From positions 58,392,283 through 58,456,282 of the forward strand of contig NC_083577.1 in NCBI RefSeq assembly GCF_027579695.1: DNA of 64,000 nucleotides. Reading direction: 5' to 3'. The stretch comes from Neoarius graeffei. Taxonomy: Eukaryota > Chordata > Actinopteri > Siluriformes > Ariidae. Shown here piece by piece: positions 21,827-33,925 of the stretch. The notes under the pieces are model-generated. The model did not search any database and was not told where the DNA came from. It was given only the letters and a program-made list of their open reading frames with translations. Numbering within the stretch: the first letter of the stretch is position 1; every line of letters begins with the position of its first letter. A program made the translations under genes and the position numbers.

Positions 21827-22129
21827 ACAAGACTAAGGTCACATTGTTTTTGTTGTCTGATTATTTGTCCATGTTTAGTTTTTTCAGGCATTTAATAGCC
21901 TTGTTATTCTAATTGTTTGCGGGTTTGTTTGTTTTTTTAATTTGTGGATTTTCAGAAAGTGTTGTTGCGTGGTAAACTTTCCATGTTGAGCTAATGTGTA
22001 CTGAAAAGAAAATATGGAAATTGTTACTTTTTTTTAGTAGGTTTGCCCTGTTAGGACTCAAACATAGAAAATGGTCTGTTCAAGACTGTTTATTATACAG
22101 TGGAGTGTCAGTTTCTTAGAAACATCTAG

Positions 22130-22190
22130 CTTGCACTTGTACTAATTGCCCATTTCATCAGGTACACCTACCATACAAGTCTACTGGCTG
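22130..22190. other. Possible mariner end fragment
   Basis: tttcatcaggtacacctacc resembles the TTATTAGGTACACC-type terminal sequence of fish mariners. Short and solitary, and otherwise unexplained 3' UTR-like sequence. Confidence 0.3.
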
Positions 22191-22489
22191 GAAATCAGTT
22201 TCTTTCCAGTTTGTCGACCGCTGCAAGTCATTTGAGAGGATGGAGGGGGACAAAATATACACAACATCTAATTAGCTACACTTAGTAATTAAACCAGAGA
22301 ACAGATTAACTTGTAATCATGTAGATGTACCTACAAAAAAGGTATAAATCAAGGTATGCTTGCTTAATTAACTGGCAGTCCACTGTTTAGTTTTCAGTAC
22401 TATGTATATAGTTGGCCAGAAAGGTGAATCACATGGCAACTGTTTTTTGCTTTTGAAAAGGAAAACCAATTTCCTTATGTTCCATTATC

Positions 22490-22495
22490 AATAAA
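22490..22495 (+). terminator. Candidate polyadenylation signal of rbm44-like gene
   Basis: AATAAA 664 bp after the TAA. The interval has no gene. It contains a short mariner-like fragment near 22150 and is otherwise AT-rich, as expected of a 3' UTR. Confidence 0.4.
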
Positions 22496-22715
22496 CATTC
22501 TGTGCCTGAAGTGTAACGCTGATGTCTGTTGAAGTATGTGACTTTCTGAATAGTTTAATTCCTGCTTATCTATTTTTCTGATTGTATTGTTACAGCTTTT
22601 TTAATCCAATGAAAAGGAGGAAGCCTGTCATTTCTATGGTGAGAATTTGCAAATATGGATCACAAAGAATATGGTTTAATTCATAGTAAAGAGTCCAAAC
22701 TTTTGACTGATTTCT

Positions 22716-23085
22716 CATCTCATTATCTCTAGCCGCTTTATCCTGTTCTACGGGGTCGCAGGCAAGCTGGAGCCTATCCCAGCTGACTACGGGCGAAAGG
22801 CGGGGTACACCCTGGACAAGTCGCCAGGTCATCACAGGGCTGACACATAGACACAGACAACCATTCACACTCACATTCACACCTACGGTCAATTTAGAGT
22901 CACCAGTTAACCTAACCTGCATGTCTTTGGACTGTGGGGGAAACCGGAGCACCCGGAGGAAACCCACGCGGACACGGGGAGAACATGCAAACTCCGCACA
23001 GAAAGGCCCTCGCCGGCCACGGAGCTCGAACCCGGACCTTCTTGCTGTGAGGCGACAGCGCTAACCACTACACCACCGTGCCACC
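22716..23085 (-). mobile_element. tRNA-derived SINE
   Basis: Near full length. Target duplication TTGACTGATTTCT on both sides. Confidence 0.9.
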
Positions 23086-23119
23086 TTGACTGATTTCTGT
23101 ATGTGAAAATAAATTGAGT

Positions 23120-23204
23120 GTTGGAATTTACACTCATGGAAAACTTTAGGAACATTTCTATGATTAATGCTGGGGAGGGTTCCTTTTGCTCTCAAAACAG
23201 CCTC

Positions 23205-23237
<33 letters not shown>

Positions 23238-23450
23238 CATCGGTTCCAGAAGATTTTTGAAACCTTCCATTGAGATTCTGGTCCATGTTGACTTGATTGC
23301 ATCATACAATTCCTGCAGATTCTTCATCTGCACTTTCATGCTAAGAATCTCCTGTTCTACTACATCCCAAAGGTCTTCTTCTATTGGATTCGGATCTGGT
23401 GACTGGGAAGTGATGTTGTGAACAAATATGGGCTGCTGGCCCATAGCGCC
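23120..23450 (-). mobile_element. mariner fragment (3' half)
   Basis: Minus-strand reading gives DLWDVVEQEILSMKVQMKNL and SPDPNPIEEDL, the same family as the element at 16869-20399. A (TG)n tract (23208-23236) lies inside it. The 5' part is missing. Confidence 0.75.
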
Positions 23451-23639
23451 AAGCAGATTTTATGCATTGCACTGCTGCCATATGATTGGCTGGTTAGTTA
23501 ATTGCATGAATGAATAGGTGTACAGGTATTACACTTGATTTAAAGTACTGAGTGTAGGTCCTACTTAGTTACAGAAATAAGCCATATAACTTAGGGTTGT
23601 CAACTCAGTGTTACCAAATTCCAGGAGATTTTTAACTGC

Positions 23640-23895
23640 ACTGATATTTTAACAATCTTTTATATTCAGTAACCTGGTCAGGGTTGCTGTGGATCTGTAG
23701 CTTATCCTAGGAACACATCTTGGATGGAATGCCAGGCCATCGGGGCACTTGGGGGACATTTACAGTAGCCAGTCCACCTAACTGTATGTTTGGGAGGTAG
23801 GAGGAAATCTGAGGAAACCCACATGGACAAAATTCATGTACATGCACAGACAGGGGACACTGGAATTGTACCCACTACACCATTGTGCAGCACTA
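23640..23895 (-). mobile_element. Old, diverged SINE remnant
   Basis: Weak match to the SINE body (gaggaaacccacatggacaa; cactacaccattgtgcagc). About a quarter of positions differ from the young copies by eye. Confidence 0.55.
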
Positions 23896-24182
23896 AAATG
23901 TATTGCTTGAAATGGCCTATTAAAATTCATTTGGAAACAATAGTTGGAATTAATTTGGCATTTTTTCCAACTCCTCACATTTGTATATTAATCCCTTTAA
24001 GCTTCATTATTAATAAACTATGAATCCCCTTTAGTAGCCAGGTACATTTGGCAGAATCGGTTTCCCAGTTGCCGTTTCAAGATGCATTAGGATTTCGAAA
24101 GACGAGAGTTATAGAGTAGAAAGAAACAAGACGACACAGCCAAAGAAGAGGAAGAGAAAAGCCCAGGGTAATTCCGGTTAGT

Positions 24183-24479
24183 GTTTTTGAGTAAAAGCTG
24201 TGTGGAGTTTGCATGTTCTCCCCATATCTGCATGGGTTTCCTCCGGGTGCTCCGGTTTCCCCCACAGTTCAAAGACATGCGGTTAGGTTAATATGGGACG
24301 GCCTTGGGCTGAGATGCCCTTGAGCGAGGCACCTAACTCCCAAATGCTCCCCAGGTGCTGTTAGCATGGCTGCCCACTGCTCTGGGTATATGTGTGCGTG
24401 TTCACTGCTTCAGATGGGTTAAATGCAGAGAGGAACTTCACAAGTGTGTGTAATGAATAAAGTTGTACTTCTTCAAAAA
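24183..24479 (+). mobile_element. SINE of second subtype (Merman-like), 5'-truncated
   Basis: It shares the gtgtggagtttgcatgttct and ccggtttcccccacag blocks with the other SINEs. It has a different 3' half (ctgcccactgctctgggtat; cagatgggttaaatgcagag) ending gaataaagttgtact. Related copies are at 24787-25110, 32296-32664 and a fragment at 48535-48665. Confidence 0.75.
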
Positions 24480-24786
24480 GGCAGAAGTAGTAAATGGAAA
24501 TGAAAGTTACACATGGAGTCTTAAAATGGGTCAACTGCTAGTACAGTCGTCCCTAAAAATGGCTCCATCTGATGAATATAAAGCAGTAATATGGTGCAGT
24601 GTAGGAATTAACAGGAAAATACCTAGTCACTTGTTTTACCTGGCCAGATGGGTTGCAGTAATAATGAAGGAGGGGTGGGGCAGGTCACTAGCCTGCACCC
24701 ATGGGACAGAGTTGGAAAAACTATCCCAGCTAGGATAATATGGCTGTGGCAGGAGGGGAAAACACAAACAGGGTTTGGTCAGTTCC
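24480..24786. other. Intergenic, nothing recognised
   Basis: A 91-codon open frame spans most of it, but it shows no composition or motif suggesting a gene and no splice context. Confidence 0.4.
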
Positions 24787-25110
24787 CTTTTATAAAAGGT
24801 GACACGGTGGTGTAAGTGGTTAGCACGCTCGCCTCACAGCAAGAAGGTTCTGGGTTTGAGCCCAGTGGCTGGTGGGGGCCTTTCTGTGTGGAGTTTGCAT
24901 GTTCTCTGCATGTGTTTTCTCTGGGTTTCCCCCACAGTTCAAAGACTGTGGGATGGCCTTGAGCTCCCCAGGCGCTGTTAGCATGGCTGCCCACTGCTTT
25001 GGGTATGTGTGTGTGTGTGCTTATCGCGTGCATGTGTGTGTTCACTGCTTCAGATGGGTTAAATGCAGAGAGGAATTTCACAAGCGTGTGATTGAATAAA
25101 AGTTGTTGTT
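24787..25110 (+). mobile_element. SINE of second subtype (Merman-like)
   Basis: It begins ggtgacacggtggtgtaagt with a tRNA-like head and has the 3' half described for 24183-24479. Confidence 0.8.
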
Positions 25111-25828
25111 GAAAAATAATTGTATTTTATTCTTTGCATTTCCATTTATGTTATTGGGTGTACATTCAATATTTGCATAAAATAAATTCTGGACTCAGGA
25201 GGCAGGCAAGTTACAAGAGAATATTTATATTGCATTCAGAGAAGGAAATGCTAACTTTTGAACTGTTATGTTTTCACTATTAATATTACATTGCTCTATT
25301 TGACCATGTTTGTCACTTGTGATAACACCCAATGGCTTGTTCCTATAAATTACATCTAGTTGTCGTCTTCATTTTGTCCTAAAGGTATGCCTTTTTGTAC
25401 TCCACTGCATTTCCAAACGTGCACGTACTATATTTTTATTTTTGAGAATTTAAATCAAATTGATTTTACATCGGAAAACAAACAAAAGAGAGTATTATTT
25501 TCTATTATTTTTAGAATAATGATGGAGACATTAAAACTGAAATAGCATGCATGAAAGTATGTAGTAACCAAGAAAAGTTATACAAATCAAAACTATTTTG
25601 TAACTATTATCCTGAACAACGTTTCTGATAAATCTTCATGAAGGAGGCTTTTCTTAAAGTTCCCTCAAAATGATGTTAAAATGAAACGTTAGTGTTTCCA
25701 TCTTGTTAATGAAGCCACGTCAAATCCAATTTAGCCCCGGTTCTGTTTGGTGTGATTCTCAGTCTGGCCAGCAGGGGGAGACAAACAAAAGGGTATTTTT
25801 GTTTTCATTGCTTCTTCAATAAATGTAT
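25111..25828. other. Intergenic, nothing recognised
   Basis: AT-rich. No frame, repeat or terminal structure that I can support. Confidence 0.4.
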
Positions 25829-26205
25829 CTCGTCTCATCTCATTATCTCTAGCCGCTTTATCCTTCTACAGGGTCGCAGGCAAGCTGGAGCCTATCCCAG
25901 CTGACTACGGGCGAAAGGCGGGGTACACCCTGGACAAGTCGCCAGGTCATCACAGGGCTGACACATAGACACAGACAACCATTCACACTCACATTCACAC
26001 CTACGGTCAATTTAGAGTCACCAGTTAACCTAACCTGCATGTCTTTGGACTGTGGGGGAAACCGGAGCACCCGGAGGAAACCCACGCGGACACGGGGAGA
26101 ACATGCAAACTCCGCACAGAAAGGCCCTCGCCGGCCACGGGGCTCGAACCCAGGACCTTCTTGCTGTGAGGCGACAGCGCTAACCACTACACCACCGTGC
26201 CACCT
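25829..26205 (-). mobile_element. tRNA-derived SINE
   Basis: Full-length copy. Target duplication CAATAAATGTAT at 25817-25828 and 26206-26217. Confidence 0.92.
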
Positions 26206-26217
26206 CAATAAATGTAT

Positions 26218-26766
26218 GTGAAGTGTAATTTTGTGAGCCAAATAACTAGGTTACATTATTTCTACAGAGCTCAGAGGTGTGTATTTGAAGCATTTATATA
26301 CAGTATACACAAATTGGCTGCAATCTGTGATTGTACATAGACAGAGATATTTTCAAACATTTACACTGTAAAGTATAATTATACAAAATTGCCCACAACA
26401 CCAGCACTGGTCATTGTAAATCAGCTTGAAAGCAGCATGTGGAAATTTTTCGGATCATACACTATCTGGCCAAATGCGAGGCGTCTCAGATTTGTGAACT
26501 GTTGGCATAAAGTTCCAAGCACTCAATTGTTTTGTTTCAAGAGGATTTATTGATGTAAATTGAAGATAAGTTGTCTGCTGTTTTTGTGCTACAGGAATCA
26601 GAAATACAGACTGGCTAAAGGAACTTGAAGCTTTTAAGTCATACTGTGACTCATGCTGCAGTTCAAACACCAACATCATAAATTGGGGGGGATTTATTCA
26701 TAGGTTTTGATTAACTTGGGGCCCCCTTTTTGCCCATGACCCTGGACTACAGCCTGGCCTGCCCTG

Positions 26767-26800
<34 letters not shown>

Positions 26801-27606
26801 CTAGATGAGTGATTTTTTTTTTAAACGGAGCACAGTCTGAATACGGTGACATATCAGCATTATATAAAAGCAACAACAACCATTTCAACAAACAGAAAGG
26901 TGTGTGTGAATTCTTCTTGATTACCGTGCTCTGTATATTGTACAATTATGTAACTTGCTTTCCACTATTGAGTATTTGTAGAGTTTAAAAAAATAAATAA
27001 ATAACACTGTCACTTTTTAATTTCAATTCCAGCAGTGCACTGAGCATTTGTTCTTGATTTTAATGTCAAATATACTTAACACCACAATCTTTACATCATG
27101 CCTACACACTTTACAAAGTGCGTAGTGTTCCTCTAGTTTCTCCATACAGTCAAATTTAACACTCATTTCGGCAGGAAATTTTGTCGCTTATCTGGGCTGT
27201 TTAGCCCATGGTTGCTCACTGGCATCCTTTGTTGGAGGCAGTCTGCAGACAAAATGAGACAACAAGCAGAACAGAGAAGGGTAATCCTGCATGCTGGAGA
27301 AACTCCAAATGGGAGGGGTTTGCTCCACATCATAGCCTAAGGCTCACCTTAATTCATCTTAAAATTTAAAGTGCTTAAAAGTCTTTGTGCTCTAATTGGT
27401 GAACATTTACACCATCCGAACAGACAGATTCACTCATTTCCACAAATGTTAAGTGTAATCTGTCACACTGGGTCTGAGCTCTGTGACTTTTTGGTCAATA
27501 TACAGTGGTGACACAAATGCTGTATTTGCTTCTAATTCTCATTTTTCATCAGAAATTGAAACAGCTGTCATGTTATTTAATCTTTAGTCTCAGAAAAATC
27601 TGAAGC
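26218..27606. other. Intergenic stretch, nothing recognised
   Basis: Contains a (TG)n(GA)n tract at about 26767-26801. No open frame with coding character and no clear transposon ends. Confidence 0.4.
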
Positions 27607-27630
27607 ATTTACAATTCAAATAATAACTCA

Positions 27631-28006
27631 GGGCGGCACGGTGGTGTAGTGGTTAGCGCTGTCGCCTCACAGCAAGAAGGTCCGGGGTTCGAGCCCCGGG
27701 GCCGGCGAGGGCCTTTCTGTGTGGAGTTTGCATGTTCTCCCCGTGTCCGCGTGGGTTTCCTCCGGGTGCTCCGGTTTCCCCCACAGTCCAAAGACATGCA
27801 GGTTAGGTTAACTGGTGACTCTAAATTGACCATAGGTGTGAGTGTGAATGGTTGTTTGTGTCTATGTGTCAGCCCTGTGATGACCTGGCGACTTGTCCAG
27901 GGTGTACCCCGCCTTTCGCCCATAGTCAGCTGGGATAGGCTCCAGCTTGCCTGCGACCCTGTAGAAGGATAAAGCGGCTAGAGATAATGAGATGAGATGA
28001 GATGAG
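27631..28006 (+). mobile_element. tRNA-derived SINE, first of three stacked
   Basis: Full-length head to tail. ATTTACAATTCAAAT occurs at 27607-27621 before it and at 28007-28021 after it. The A box (TGGTGTAGTGG) and B box (GGTTCGAGCCC) are intact, so the internal pol III promoter looks usable. Confidence 0.92.
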
Positions 28007-28023
28007 ATTTACAATTCAAATCA

Positions 28024-28400
28024 GGGCGGCACGGTGGTGTAGTGGTTAGCGCTGTCGCCTCACAGCAAGAAGGTCCTGGGTTCGAGCCCCATGGCCGGTG
28101 AGGGCCTTTCTGTGCGGAGTTTGCATGTTCTCCCCGTGTCCGCGTGGGTTTCCTCCAGGTGCTCCGGTTTCCCCCACAGTCCAAAAACATGCAGGTTAGG
28201 TTAACTGGTGACTCTAAATTGACCGTAGGTGTGAATGTGAGTGTGAATGGTTGTCTGTGTCTATGTGTCAGCCCTGTGATAACCTGGCGACTTGTCCAGG
28301 GTGTACCCCGCCTTTCGCCCGTAGTCAGCTGGGATAGGCTCCAGCTTGCCTGCGACCCTGTAGAAGGATAAAGCGGCTAGAGATAATGAGATGAGATGAG
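28024..28400 (+). mobile_element. tRNA-derived SINE, second of three stacked
   Basis: Head-to-tail with its neighbours. It is followed by ATAATAACTCA, which also occurs just before the first copy. Confidence 0.92.
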
Positions 28401-28411
28401 ATAATAACTCA

Positions 28412-28765
28412 GGGGCGGCACGGTGGTGTAGTGGTTAGCGCTGTCGCCTCACAGCAAGAAGGTCCGGGTTCGAGCCCCGTGGCCGGTGAGGGCCTTTCTG
28501 TGCGGAGTTTGCATGTTCTCTGCGTGGGTTTCCTCCGGGTGCTCCGGTTTCCCCCACAGTCCAAAGACATGCAGGTTAGGTTAACTGGTGGCTCTAAATT
28601 GACCGTAGATGTGAATGGTTGTTTGTGTCTCTGTGTCAGCCCTGCGATGACCTGGCGACTTGTCCAGGGTGTACCCCGCCTTTCGCCTGTAGTCAGCTGG
28701 GATAGGCTCCAGCTTGCCTGCGACCCTGTAGAACAGGATAAAGCGGCTAGAGATAATGAGATGAG
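28412..28765 (+). mobile_element. tRNA-derived SINE, third of three stacked
   Basis: Bounded by ATAATAACTCA at 28401-28411 and 28766-28776. Carries a small internal deletion after the gcatgttctc block. Confidence 0.92.
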
Positions 28766-28776
28766 ATAATAACTCA

Positions 28777-29472
28777 GGTGATAACATGCTTTTTTTTTTC
28801 CTTTAGTTTGAGAAACAGCTTCATTGCAATTCACTACTCATACCCAAACATACACAATGCAAGAAATTGTCAAGAGACAGTTTCTACCAGAAACACATCA
28901 TGATAGCCTCTCTGATCAATGTTTCACTTGTCCTGTCACTTTTCACTTATATTACTTAAAGGTTCTGACTGCAAAGTTGAATTCTGGGCAAAATGCTATA
29001 TTTATATTGCTGTTGGAGTTTTGAGATGTTTTGCTGCTGCACACACCATGTCATACTGTGTAAATGTTTTGCTGAGATAAAAGGTGTCCCGCATTTTACG
29101 ATTCCCGCAGGGCCTCAAGAGGAAACATAGGAAAATGCCATGCACAATGAAAAAATTTTAAATTTCAGATGACTTTGCAGTCAGCACCTTTAATCAATAA
29201 GTGTTTATCACTTCAATTTTGTTGGTCACAAATGCACAAAAATATCGAAAAGATCTGGTACAACTTAATTTGGATTTTACATCAGAAATAAATCACTGAA
29301 ATTTGAAGTGGAGATGTTTTATGTTAACAGTATATAAACTATGATTTAGATTAAAAGGTCAACATTTCATTGCCTTGACAGGTGTAGGAAAGGCCATGAG
29401 TTTTTCATAATATTTCTGGTATTTTATTATTCAGCACAGATAAAACAGTGAGACCCAATCGCTAACCTGAGT
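28777..29472. other. Intergenic, nothing recognised
   Basis: AT-rich, with no coding signal and no repeat that I can place. Confidence 0.4.
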
Positions 29473-29474
29473 TA

Positions 29475-30879
29475 CAGTGGTGCTTGAAAGTTGTGAACCC
29501 TTTAGAATTTTCTATATTTCTGCATAAATATGACCTAAAACATCATCAGATTTTCACACAAGTCCTAAAAGTAGATAAAGAGAACCCAGTTAAACAAATG
29601 AGACAAAAATATTATACTTGGTCATTTATTTATTGAGGAAAATTATCCATTATTACATATCTGTGAGTGGCAAAAGTATGTGAACCTCTAGGATTAGCAG
29701 TTAATTTGAAGGTGAAATTAGAGTCAGGTGTTTTCAATCAATGGGATGACAATCAGGTGTGAATGGGCACCCTGTTTTATTTAAAGAACAGGGATCTATC
29801 AAAGTCTGATCTTCACAACACATGTTTGTGGAAGTGTGTCATGGCATGAACAAAGGAGATTTCTGAGGACCTCAGAAAAAGCGTTGTTGATGCTCATCAG
29901 GCCTCTCTCACATTGGCTAATGTTAATGTTCATGAGTTCACCATCAGGAGAACACTGAACAACAATGGTGTGCATGGCAGGGTTGCAAGGAGAAAGCCAC
30001 TGCTCTCCAAAAAGAACATTGCTGCTCATCTGCAGTTTGCTAAAGATCATATGGACAAGCCAGAAGGCTATTGGAAAGATGTTTTGTGGACGGATGAGAC
30101 CATAATAGAACTTTTTGGTTTAAATGAGAAGCGTTATGTTTGGAGAAAGGAAAACACTGCATTGCAGCATAAGAACCTTATCCCATCTGTAAAACATGGT
30201 GGCGGTAGTATCATAGCTTGGGCCTGTTTTGCTGCATCTGGGCCAGGACGGCTTGCCATCATTGATGAAACAATGAATTCTGAATTATACCAGCGAATTC
30301 TAAAGGAAGATGTCAGGACATCTGCCCATGAACTGAACCTCAAGAGAAGGTGGGTCATGCAGCAAGACAACGACCCTAAGCACACAAGTCGTTCTACCAA
30401 AGAATGGTTAAAGAAGAATAAAGTGAATGTTTTGGAATGGCCAAGTCAAAGTCCTGACCTTAATCCAATCAAAATGCTGTGGAAGGGCCTGAAGTGAGCA
30501 GTTCATGTGAGGAAACCCACCAACATCCCAGAGTTGAAGCTGTTCTGTACGGAGGAATGGGCTAAAATTCCTCCAAGCCGGTGTGCAGGACTGATCAACA
30601 GTTATCGGAAATATTTAGTTGCAGTTATCGCTGCACAAGGGGGTCACACCAGATACTGAAAGCAAGGGTTCACATACTTTTGCAACTGACAGATATGTAA
30701 TATTGGATCATTTTCCTCAATAAATAAATGACCAAGTATAATATTTTTGTCTCATTTGTTTAACTGGGTTCTCTTTATCTACTTTTAGGACTTGTGTGAA
30801 AATCTGATGATGTTTTAGGTCATATTTATGCAGAAATATAGAAAATTCTAATGGGTTCACAAACTTTCAAGCACCACTG
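29475..30879 (+). mobile_element. Tc1-like transposon with long inverted ends, copy 1
   Basis: TA at 29473-29474 and 30880-30881. The ends CAGTGGTGCTTGAAAGTTG and its complement extend to inverted repeats of about 160-200 bp. It is the same family as 53015-56187. Confidence 0.92.
29841..30659 (+). pseudogene. Tc1-like transposase, internally deleted
   Basis: The start ATG at 29841 is followed by a shifted frame. Compared with copy 2, about 200 bp of the N-terminal DNA-binding region (between GATGCTCATCAGG and CCTCTCTC, near 29903) is missing. The catalytic part is readable from 29913: VLWTDETIIELFGLN (first Asp), [20 protein letters not shown] (second), SPDLNPIKMLW (third region, where Lys replaces the usual Glu), then a TGA at about 30495. 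Not functional. Confidence 0.85.
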
Positions 30880-31100
30880 TATATAGCTACTATAAACTAA
30901 AACCACAAAATACGACATAAATCTACAAAATTCAGCAATGATATGCAAACATATTTATCAAGTTTTATTCTTTATGCATTTTAATGTCATAAACATGTCA
31001 GCAATATACTCAGTTTAGTTCAGTTTATTATAGCTGCAGTGAAGAGAAGGAACAGAGCTATTTGCCAATACACTCCATTTAGACCAATAAGAAATCACTA

Positions 31101-31476
31101 GGGCGGCACGGTGGTGTAGTGGTTAGTGCTGTCGCCTCACAGCAAGAAGGTCCGGGTTCGAGCCCCGTGGCCGGCGAGGGCCTTTCTGTGTGGAGTTTGC
31201 ATGTTCTCCCCGTGTCTGCGTGGGTTTCCTCTGGGTGCTCCGGTTTCCCCCACAGTCCAAAGACATGCAGGTTAGGTTAACTGGTGACTCTAAATTGACC
31301 GTAGGTGTGAATGTGAGTGTGAATGGTTGTCTGTGTCTATGTGTCAGCCTTGCGATGACCTGGCAACTTGTCCAGGGTGTACCCCGCCTTTCGCCCGTAG
31401 TCAGCTGGGATAGGCTCCAGCTTGCCTGTGACCCTGTAGGACAGGATAAAGCGGCTAGAGATAATGAGATGAGATG
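31101..31476 (+). mobile_element. tRNA-derived SINE
   Basis: Target duplication AGAAATCACTA at 31090-31100 and 31477-31487. Confidence 0.92.
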
Positions 31477-31765
31477 AGAAATCACTAAACAGACTGCCCT
31501 TCCATATGGTGTTAAGGCCAACCTCTTTGGAGTTAATCCTCTCCCATTTGGGAGGGACTAAACAGATTACTGTGTGAATGCACTGGTATTTTGTGAAACA
31601 AACTAACTTTTGGTGGTATGGGTTGAGCGTTGAAAATAAAAAACCGTGAAGTGTTTTTTAAAAAATGTGTGGTTTGCATTCACTGCTGTGTATGGAAGCC
31701 CATTTCTGCTACTTTAAAAAAAAAAATCACATAGAATGTCATAATGAGAACATATCTCTTAATTA

Positions 31766-32098
31766 CGGTGGTGTAGTGGTTAGTGGTTCTTGCCTCACAG
31801 TAGGAAGATTCTGGGTTTGAGCCCAGTTGCTGACAGGGGCCTTTCTGTGTTGAGTTTGCATGTTCTCCCCATGTCTGTCTGGGTTTCCTCCGGGTGCTCT
31901 GGTTTCCCCCACAGTCCAAAGACATGCAGGTTAGGCTAATTGGTGGCTCTAAATTGACCGTAAGTGTGAATGGTCTCTTCGTCAACCCTGCAATGACCTG
32001 GCGACTTGTCCAGGGTGTACCCCGCCTCTCGCCCATAGTCAGCTGGGATAGGCTCCAGCTTGCCCGCAACCCTGTACAGGATAAGCGGCTATGGATGG
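31766..32098 (+). mobile_element. tRNA-derived SINE, older copy
   Basis: Target duplication ATCTCTTAATTA at 31754-31765 and 32099-32110. The tail is atggatggat rather than gatgagat, and the body is more diverged. Confidence 0.85.
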
Positions 32099-32295
32099 AT
32101 CTCTTAATTATGAAATACAATGTCATAATTAATGACTTATGTCATAACAATGACACTATTTCATGATAATGGAAACATTTTCTCAATGTTATGATTTACT
32201 ATCTCATTATTACAATACTGCATCATAATTATGAGATAGCAAGTCACTATTATGACATAGGATCTTATGAGATAGAAAGTCATTTTTAGAAGAAC

Positions 32296-32664
32296 AACAA
32301 CAACTTTATCACACGTACACTTAAGCACAGTGAAAGTCCTCTCTGCATTTAACCCATTTGAAGCAGTGAATGCACACACACATGAGCAATGAGCACACAC
32401 ATACTCAGAGCAGTGGGCAGCCATGCTACAGCACCTGGGGAGCAGTTGGGGGTTAGGTGCCTCACTCAAGGGCACCTCAGCCCAAGGCCGCCCCCATGTT
32501 AACTTAACTGCATGTCTTTGGACTGTGGGGGAAACCGAAGCACCCGGAGGAAACCCACACAGACACGAGGAGAACATGCAAACTCCACACAGAAAGGCCC
32601 CCGGGCTGGAACCCAGAACCTTCTTGCTGTGAGGCGACAGTGCTAACCGCTACACCACCATGAG
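32296..32664 (-). mobile_element. SINE of second subtype (Merman-like)
   Basis: The minus-strand order is tRNA-like head at about 32660 and 3' block (cagtgggcagccatgctac reversed) at about 32410. Confidence 0.8.
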
Positions 32665-32844
32665 GAAAATCATCTCATTATCAGAGCTTAAATCACAACT
32701 GTAAGAAGTCTTCTCATTATTATGGTGGAAGAAACGGGCTTCCAAGGAGGCTGTGAGACCACAATAAAGGCAAATAATTGCGAGACTTGAGCTGTAGCTT
32801 TAGTGCTCATCTAATGAGGGTCACATAACTGCCGACTCCATCCA

Positions 32845-33200
32845 TCCATCCATTATCTGTACCTGCTTATTCTGTTCTACAGGGTCGCAGGCAAGCTGGA
32901 GTCTATCCCAGCTAACTATGGGCAAGAGGCGGGGTACACCCTGGACAAGTCGCCAGGTTATCACAGCCAGCACTGACACAGAAACAACCATTCACACTCA
33001 CATTCACACCTATGGTCAATTTAGAGCCACCAGTTAACCTAACCTGCATGTCTTTGGACTGTAGGGGAAACCGGAACACCCGGAGGAAACCCACACGGAC
33101 ACGGGGAGAACATGCAAACTCTGCACAGAAAGGCCCCTGGGCTCGAACCCAGAACCTTCTTGCTGTAAGGTGACAGTGCTAACCACTACACCACCGTAAG
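32845..33200 (-). mobile_element. SINE, array member 1
   Basis: Minus orientation, with a variant tail (ccatccatccattatctgta). Lacks part of the region between the B box and the body. Confidence 0.85.
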
Positions 33201-33204
33201 GAAA

Positions 33205-33555
33205 AATCCATCCATCCATTATCTGTACCCGCATATCCTGTTCTACAGGGTCACAGGCAAGCTGGAGCCAATCCCAACTGACTATGGGTGAGAGGCAGGG
33301 TACACCCTGGACAAGTCGCCGGGTTATCTCAGGACTGACACAGAAACAACCATTCACATTCACACCTACGGTCAATTTAGAGCCACCAATTAACCTAACC
33401 TGCATGTCTTTGGACTGTAGGGGAAACCGGAGCACCCGGAGGAAACCCACGCGGACACGGGGAGAACATGCAAACTCCGCACAGAAAGGCCCCTGGGCTC
33501 AAACCCAGAACCTTCTTGCTGTGAGGCGACAGTGCTAACCACGACACCACCGTGA
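33205..33555 (-). mobile_element. SINE, array member 2
   Basis: Same subtype as member 1, and diverged from it by several substitutions and small gaps. Confidence 0.85.
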
Positions 33556-33559
33556 AGAA

Positions 33560-33925
33560 AATCCATCCATCCGTTCATTATCTGTACCCACTTATCCTGT
33601 TCTACAGGGTCGCAGGCAAGCTGGAGCCTATCCCAGCTGACTACGGGCGAGAGGCGGGGTACACCCTGGACAAGTCGCCAGGTCATCACAGGGCTGACAC
33701 ATAGACACAGACAACCATTCACACTCACATTCACACCTACGGTCAATTTAGAGTCACCAGTTAACCTAACCTGCATGTCTTTGGACTGTGGGGGAAACCG
33801 GAGCACCCGGAGGAAACCCACGCGGACACGGGGAGAACATGCAAACTCCGCACAGAAAGGCCTCCGGGCTCAAACCCAGAACCTTCCTGCTGTGAGGCGA
33901 CAGTGCTAACCACTACACCACCGTG
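33560..33925 (-). mobile_element. SINE, array member 3
   Basis: Same array subtype, closest to the young consensus in its central part. Confidence 0.85.

Noticed and set aside
24040-24180. Possible coding exon with KKRKRKAQ-like basic stretch
   Set aside because: No acceptor/donor pair in phase with any neighbour. A single short basic frame is not enough.
27649-28769. Many open frames reading [20 protein letters not shown] or [15 protein letters not shown] at each SINE
   Set aside because: These are accidental translations of the SINE body on both strands. They recur wherever the SINE does and lack any gene context.
29799-30400. Antisense frames over the Tc1 transposases
   Set aside because: Shadows of the transposase on the other strand.
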